From Pseudomonas sp. ANT_J12 (lineage in GTDB: Bacteria; Pseudomonadota; Gammaproteobacteria; Pseudomonadales; Pseudomonadaceae), in NCBI RefSeq assembly GCF_008370045.1, contig NZ_VOBN01000001.1:1116001-1180000 (forward strand): DNA of 64,000 nucleotides, read 5' to 3'. The position numbers and the translations under genes were made by a program. The notes beneath the pieces were generated by a model. The model was not told where the DNA came from, ran no database searches, and saw nothing but the letters and a program-made list of their open reading frames with translations. Positions 63,101-64,000 of the stretch are shown here, in pieces (the first letter of the stretch is position 1; the number at the start of each line of letters is the position of its first letter).

Positions 63101-63191
63101 TCAGCAACGCACGCACACCGAACAGCAGGATCAGCGTACTGACCACCACTGCCAGCACGGGGCGGCGTAGAAAGATGTCGGTAAATTTCAT
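60117..63191 (-). CDS. RND-family multidrug efflux transporter (HAE1)
   Basis: 1,024 residues, MKFTDIFLRRPVLAVVVSTL onward, with twelve membrane helices and two large periplasmic loops. The proton-relay Asp pair is in 'AIGLVVDDAIVVVENVHRHI' (helix 4), and 'RDPFIILISVPLSICGALV' and 'GLITLIGLISKHGILMV' mark the second half. Length and pattern resemble the MexF/MdtBC/MuxBC relatives; the exact pump cannot be named. Substrates would be hydrophobic or aromatic drugs. The start overlaps the adaptor stop by 4 bases. Confidence 0.9.
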   Translation of the reverse strand: MKFTDIFLRRPVLAVVVSTLILLFGVRALLNLPIRQYPMLETSTITVTTQYPGASSELMQGFVTQPISQAVASVEGIDYLSSSSTQGRSLVTIRMALNSDSISALTEVMAKVNQIKYRLPKDAYDPVVERTSGGFTSVAYVAFASSNLTIPEMSDYISRVVEPMFAGIEGVAKINIMGEQKLSMRLWLDPQRLAGYGMTGQDVSKAIEGNNFQAAPGQVKGLYVVSNLRVNTDLNSVEDFRDMVLRNDNGRIIRVRDVGTVELNAAATDTSGSMSDVPALFLGLDAAPTGNPLVIVKRVRELIPQIQETLPPGVTVQIPFEVAHFIQSSIDEVSYTLLEALVIVVLVIYLCLGTFRTVLIPLVTIPLSMLGAAMLMQMFGFSLNLLTLLAMVLAIGLVVDDAIVVVENVHRHIEEGKTPFDAALIGAREVAGPVVAMTFTLAAVYAPIGLMGGLTGTLFKEFALTLAGAVVISGIVALTLSPIMSTRLLDAKSSEGFMAVKADRFFQYLARRYGALLGGSLARRWISLSVALVIFFSLPFLYRSAQTELAPLEDQNILLTAIKAPQHANLNYLEAYAHKLYETFNEIPEGYSNWVANGSDGLSNSVGGINLVDWEKRGRDANTIQPDLQAKVNQIEGTSIFVFQMPPLPGSTGGLPVQMVIRSDQEYLALFNVMDQLKQAAQASGLFAVVDSDLDFNNPVVEIQIDRAKANALGIRMQDIGETLNSLIGEKYVNRFSFHGRSYDVIPQSISADRLTPETLKLYYVKDQKGNPVPLSTLATLSMKVEPNRMTQFNQQNSATFQAIPAPGVTLGDAVGFLQKQSENFPAGFSFDWQSDARQYVQEGNSLVFTFGLALVIIYLVLSVQYESFRDPFIILISVPLSICGALVPLALGMTSLNIYTQIGLITLIGLISKHGILMVAFANELQRKQGMDRVQAIQHAAQVRLRPILMTTAAMVVGLAPLLFASGAGANSRFGLGLVIVVGMLIGTLFTLFILPSVYTLLSSIKQPARAAETHSVSAPQPI

Positions 63192-64000
63192 TGTTTCGAC
63201 CCGGTTGCGAGGTTAAGACCAATCGTGTCCGGAACACCTTCCACCGCCACGCCGTCATGGAGTTTCAACTGCCCGGAAGTCACCACTTGCACGCCTTCGG
63301 TCAGGCCTTTGTTGACCACCGCCCAGCCATCGCGACGCTCACCGACCTTGATGCTTTCACGTTTGACTTTGGTCACGCCGGCCTCGTCGAGGTACACCGA
63401 GAACACGCTTTCGCCATAAGCGTTGTAGGTGATGGCGGTTTCCGGGATGAGCAGTTCCGCGGTTTGCGGCAGCGTCACCGAAACCCGCGCATACATGCCT
63501 GGGCGCAGCAGTTTTTTGGTATCGGTAATCACCGCCTGGACGTTAATGGTGTGGGACTGGTTGATCTGTGGATCGACCGCCACGATCTTTCCCAGAAACT
63601 TCACATCGGCCCAGGCATCGACCTTGGCCTGCACGGTCTGGCCCAGTTCCACGCGGGAACCATCGCGCTCGGCCAGAGTGAAGTTGACCCGCAGCACACC
63701 CGGATCGGTCAGCGTCGCGACAGCGCCGCCGGCTTCAAGGTATTGGCCCAGATGCGCCTGGCGAATGCCCAGGGTGCCGGCGAACGGTGCACGGATATGG
63801 CGCTGGGCAATTTGCGCCTGCATGCGTTCCATATCACCTTTGGCGGCATCCAGTTGAGCGCGGGCACTGTCGAAGGCGCGGCGGCTTTCGGCACCGGTCT
63901 TGGCCAGTTCCTGCACCCGAGCGAATTGCGCCCTGGCGGATTCGAACTCGCCCTTGAGGCGTACCAGCTCACCCTGTTCGGGCGCATCGTTAAGGGTCAG
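63188..64000 (-). CDS. RND periplasmic adaptor (membrane fusion protein), 5' end outside window
   Basis: The minus-strand frame is open from 63188 to the right edge (271 codons including the stop), so the signal peptide and first residues lie beyond 64000. The coiled hairpin arm ('ESRRAFDSARAQLDAAKGDM'), the lipoyl half 'IRAPFAGTLGIRQAHLGQYL', the beta-barrel 'AQVKVDAWADVKFLG'-like region and 'TDTKKLLRPGMYARVSVTLP' are all typical. It links the RND pump to the OprM-like channel and is first in the operon as seen. Confidence 0.9.
   Translation of the reverse strand: MTLNDAPEQGELVRLKGEFESARAQFARVQELAKTGAESRRAFDSARAQLDAAKGDMERMQAQIAQRHIRAPFAGTLGIRQAHLGQYLEAGGAVATLTDPGVLRVNFTLAERDGSRVELGQTVQAKVDAWADVKFLGKIVAVDPQINQSHTINVQAVITDTKKLLRPGMYARVSVTLPQTAELLIPETAITYNAYGESVFSVYLDEAGVTKVKRESIKVGERRDGWAVVNKGLTEGVQVVTSGQLKLHDGVAVEGVPDTIGLNLATGSKQ

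Noticed and set aside
58890..63170. A stop-free frame of 1,426 codons on the plus strand opposite the RND genes
   Set aside because: It lies wholly antisense to two well-conserved efflux genes, is His/Gln/Arg-rich as expected from GC-rich reverse codons, and shows no domain.

Overview
The window looks like a chromosomal segment of a fluorescent-group Pseudomonas. The GC is high, REP-type palindromes with a TAGGAGCGAGGCTTGCCCGCGAA core are present at 27.7 and 32.2 kb, and the gene families are typical of pseudomonads: paired DUF1329/DUF1302 genes, a chemoreceptor, many LysR/AraC regulators and a tripartite RND pump. I see no rRNA, tRNA or CRISPR array. Species was not tested against any database.

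Region 1 (1-11.65 kb, minus strand) is the late operon of a lambda/HK97-like siphoprophage: major capsid, connector, closure, neck, tail completion, tail tube, G/G-T chaperone with a -1 frameshift site, tape measure, tail tip J and tail fibre. It is defective. The capsid gene is cut at its 5' end, and one deletion fuses the tape measure to a headless J, removing the M/L/K/I genes. Terminase, portal and protease are not in the window.

Region 2 (11.65-19.6 kb) is a graveyard of accessory genes. It holds a DUF3987 fragment, an HsdM lacking its N-terminus, an HsdS scrap run into the C-terminus of an AlbA_2-type ATP-binding protein, and an HsdR whose helicase motor is gone. An intact YgjP-like metallopeptidase closes this type I restriction remnant. 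Then come a divergent, visibly AT-richer pair (a PD-(D/E)XK-like and a PIN-like protein), a truncated isochorismatase-family gene and an orphan HipB-like regulator at another scar.

Region 3 (19.8-32.8 kb) is chromosomal backbone. It has DUF2252, a three-gene KaiC-like ATPase/histidine-kinase operon, a RimJ/L-type acetyltransferase, and an envelope group (metallophosphoesterase, GT39 glycosyltransferase, PAP2 phosphatase, histidine phosphatase). A chemoreceptor follows, then a tandem array of 137-bp inverted-repeat elements.

Region 4 (32.8-43.7 kb) is a co-directional set under a divergent AraC regulator: an alkyl-DHAP-synthase-like flavoenzyme, a GlpD-like dehydrogenase, an FGGY kinase, a zinc phospholipase-C-like protein, DUF1302 and DUF1329. 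The chemistry fits catabolism of ether glycerolipids (alkylglycerols); this is an inference.

Region 5 (43.7-50.4 kb) is dominated by a tight five-gene operon: a NodU/CmcH-type carbamoyltransferase, an MFS transporter, a HAD phosphatase, a YdcF-like protein and an N-acyl-D-amino-acid deacylase. It may make or process a carbamoylated small molecule.

Region 6 (50.4-64 kb) carries quinone/flavin redox genes (mdaB-like, ygiN-like, a second flavodoxin-fold oxidoreductase, a flavin reductase), several regulators including a LysR stub, a TauE/SafE permease, a chorismate-lyase paralogue, an ArsR regulator and an RND efflux operon that runs off the right edge.
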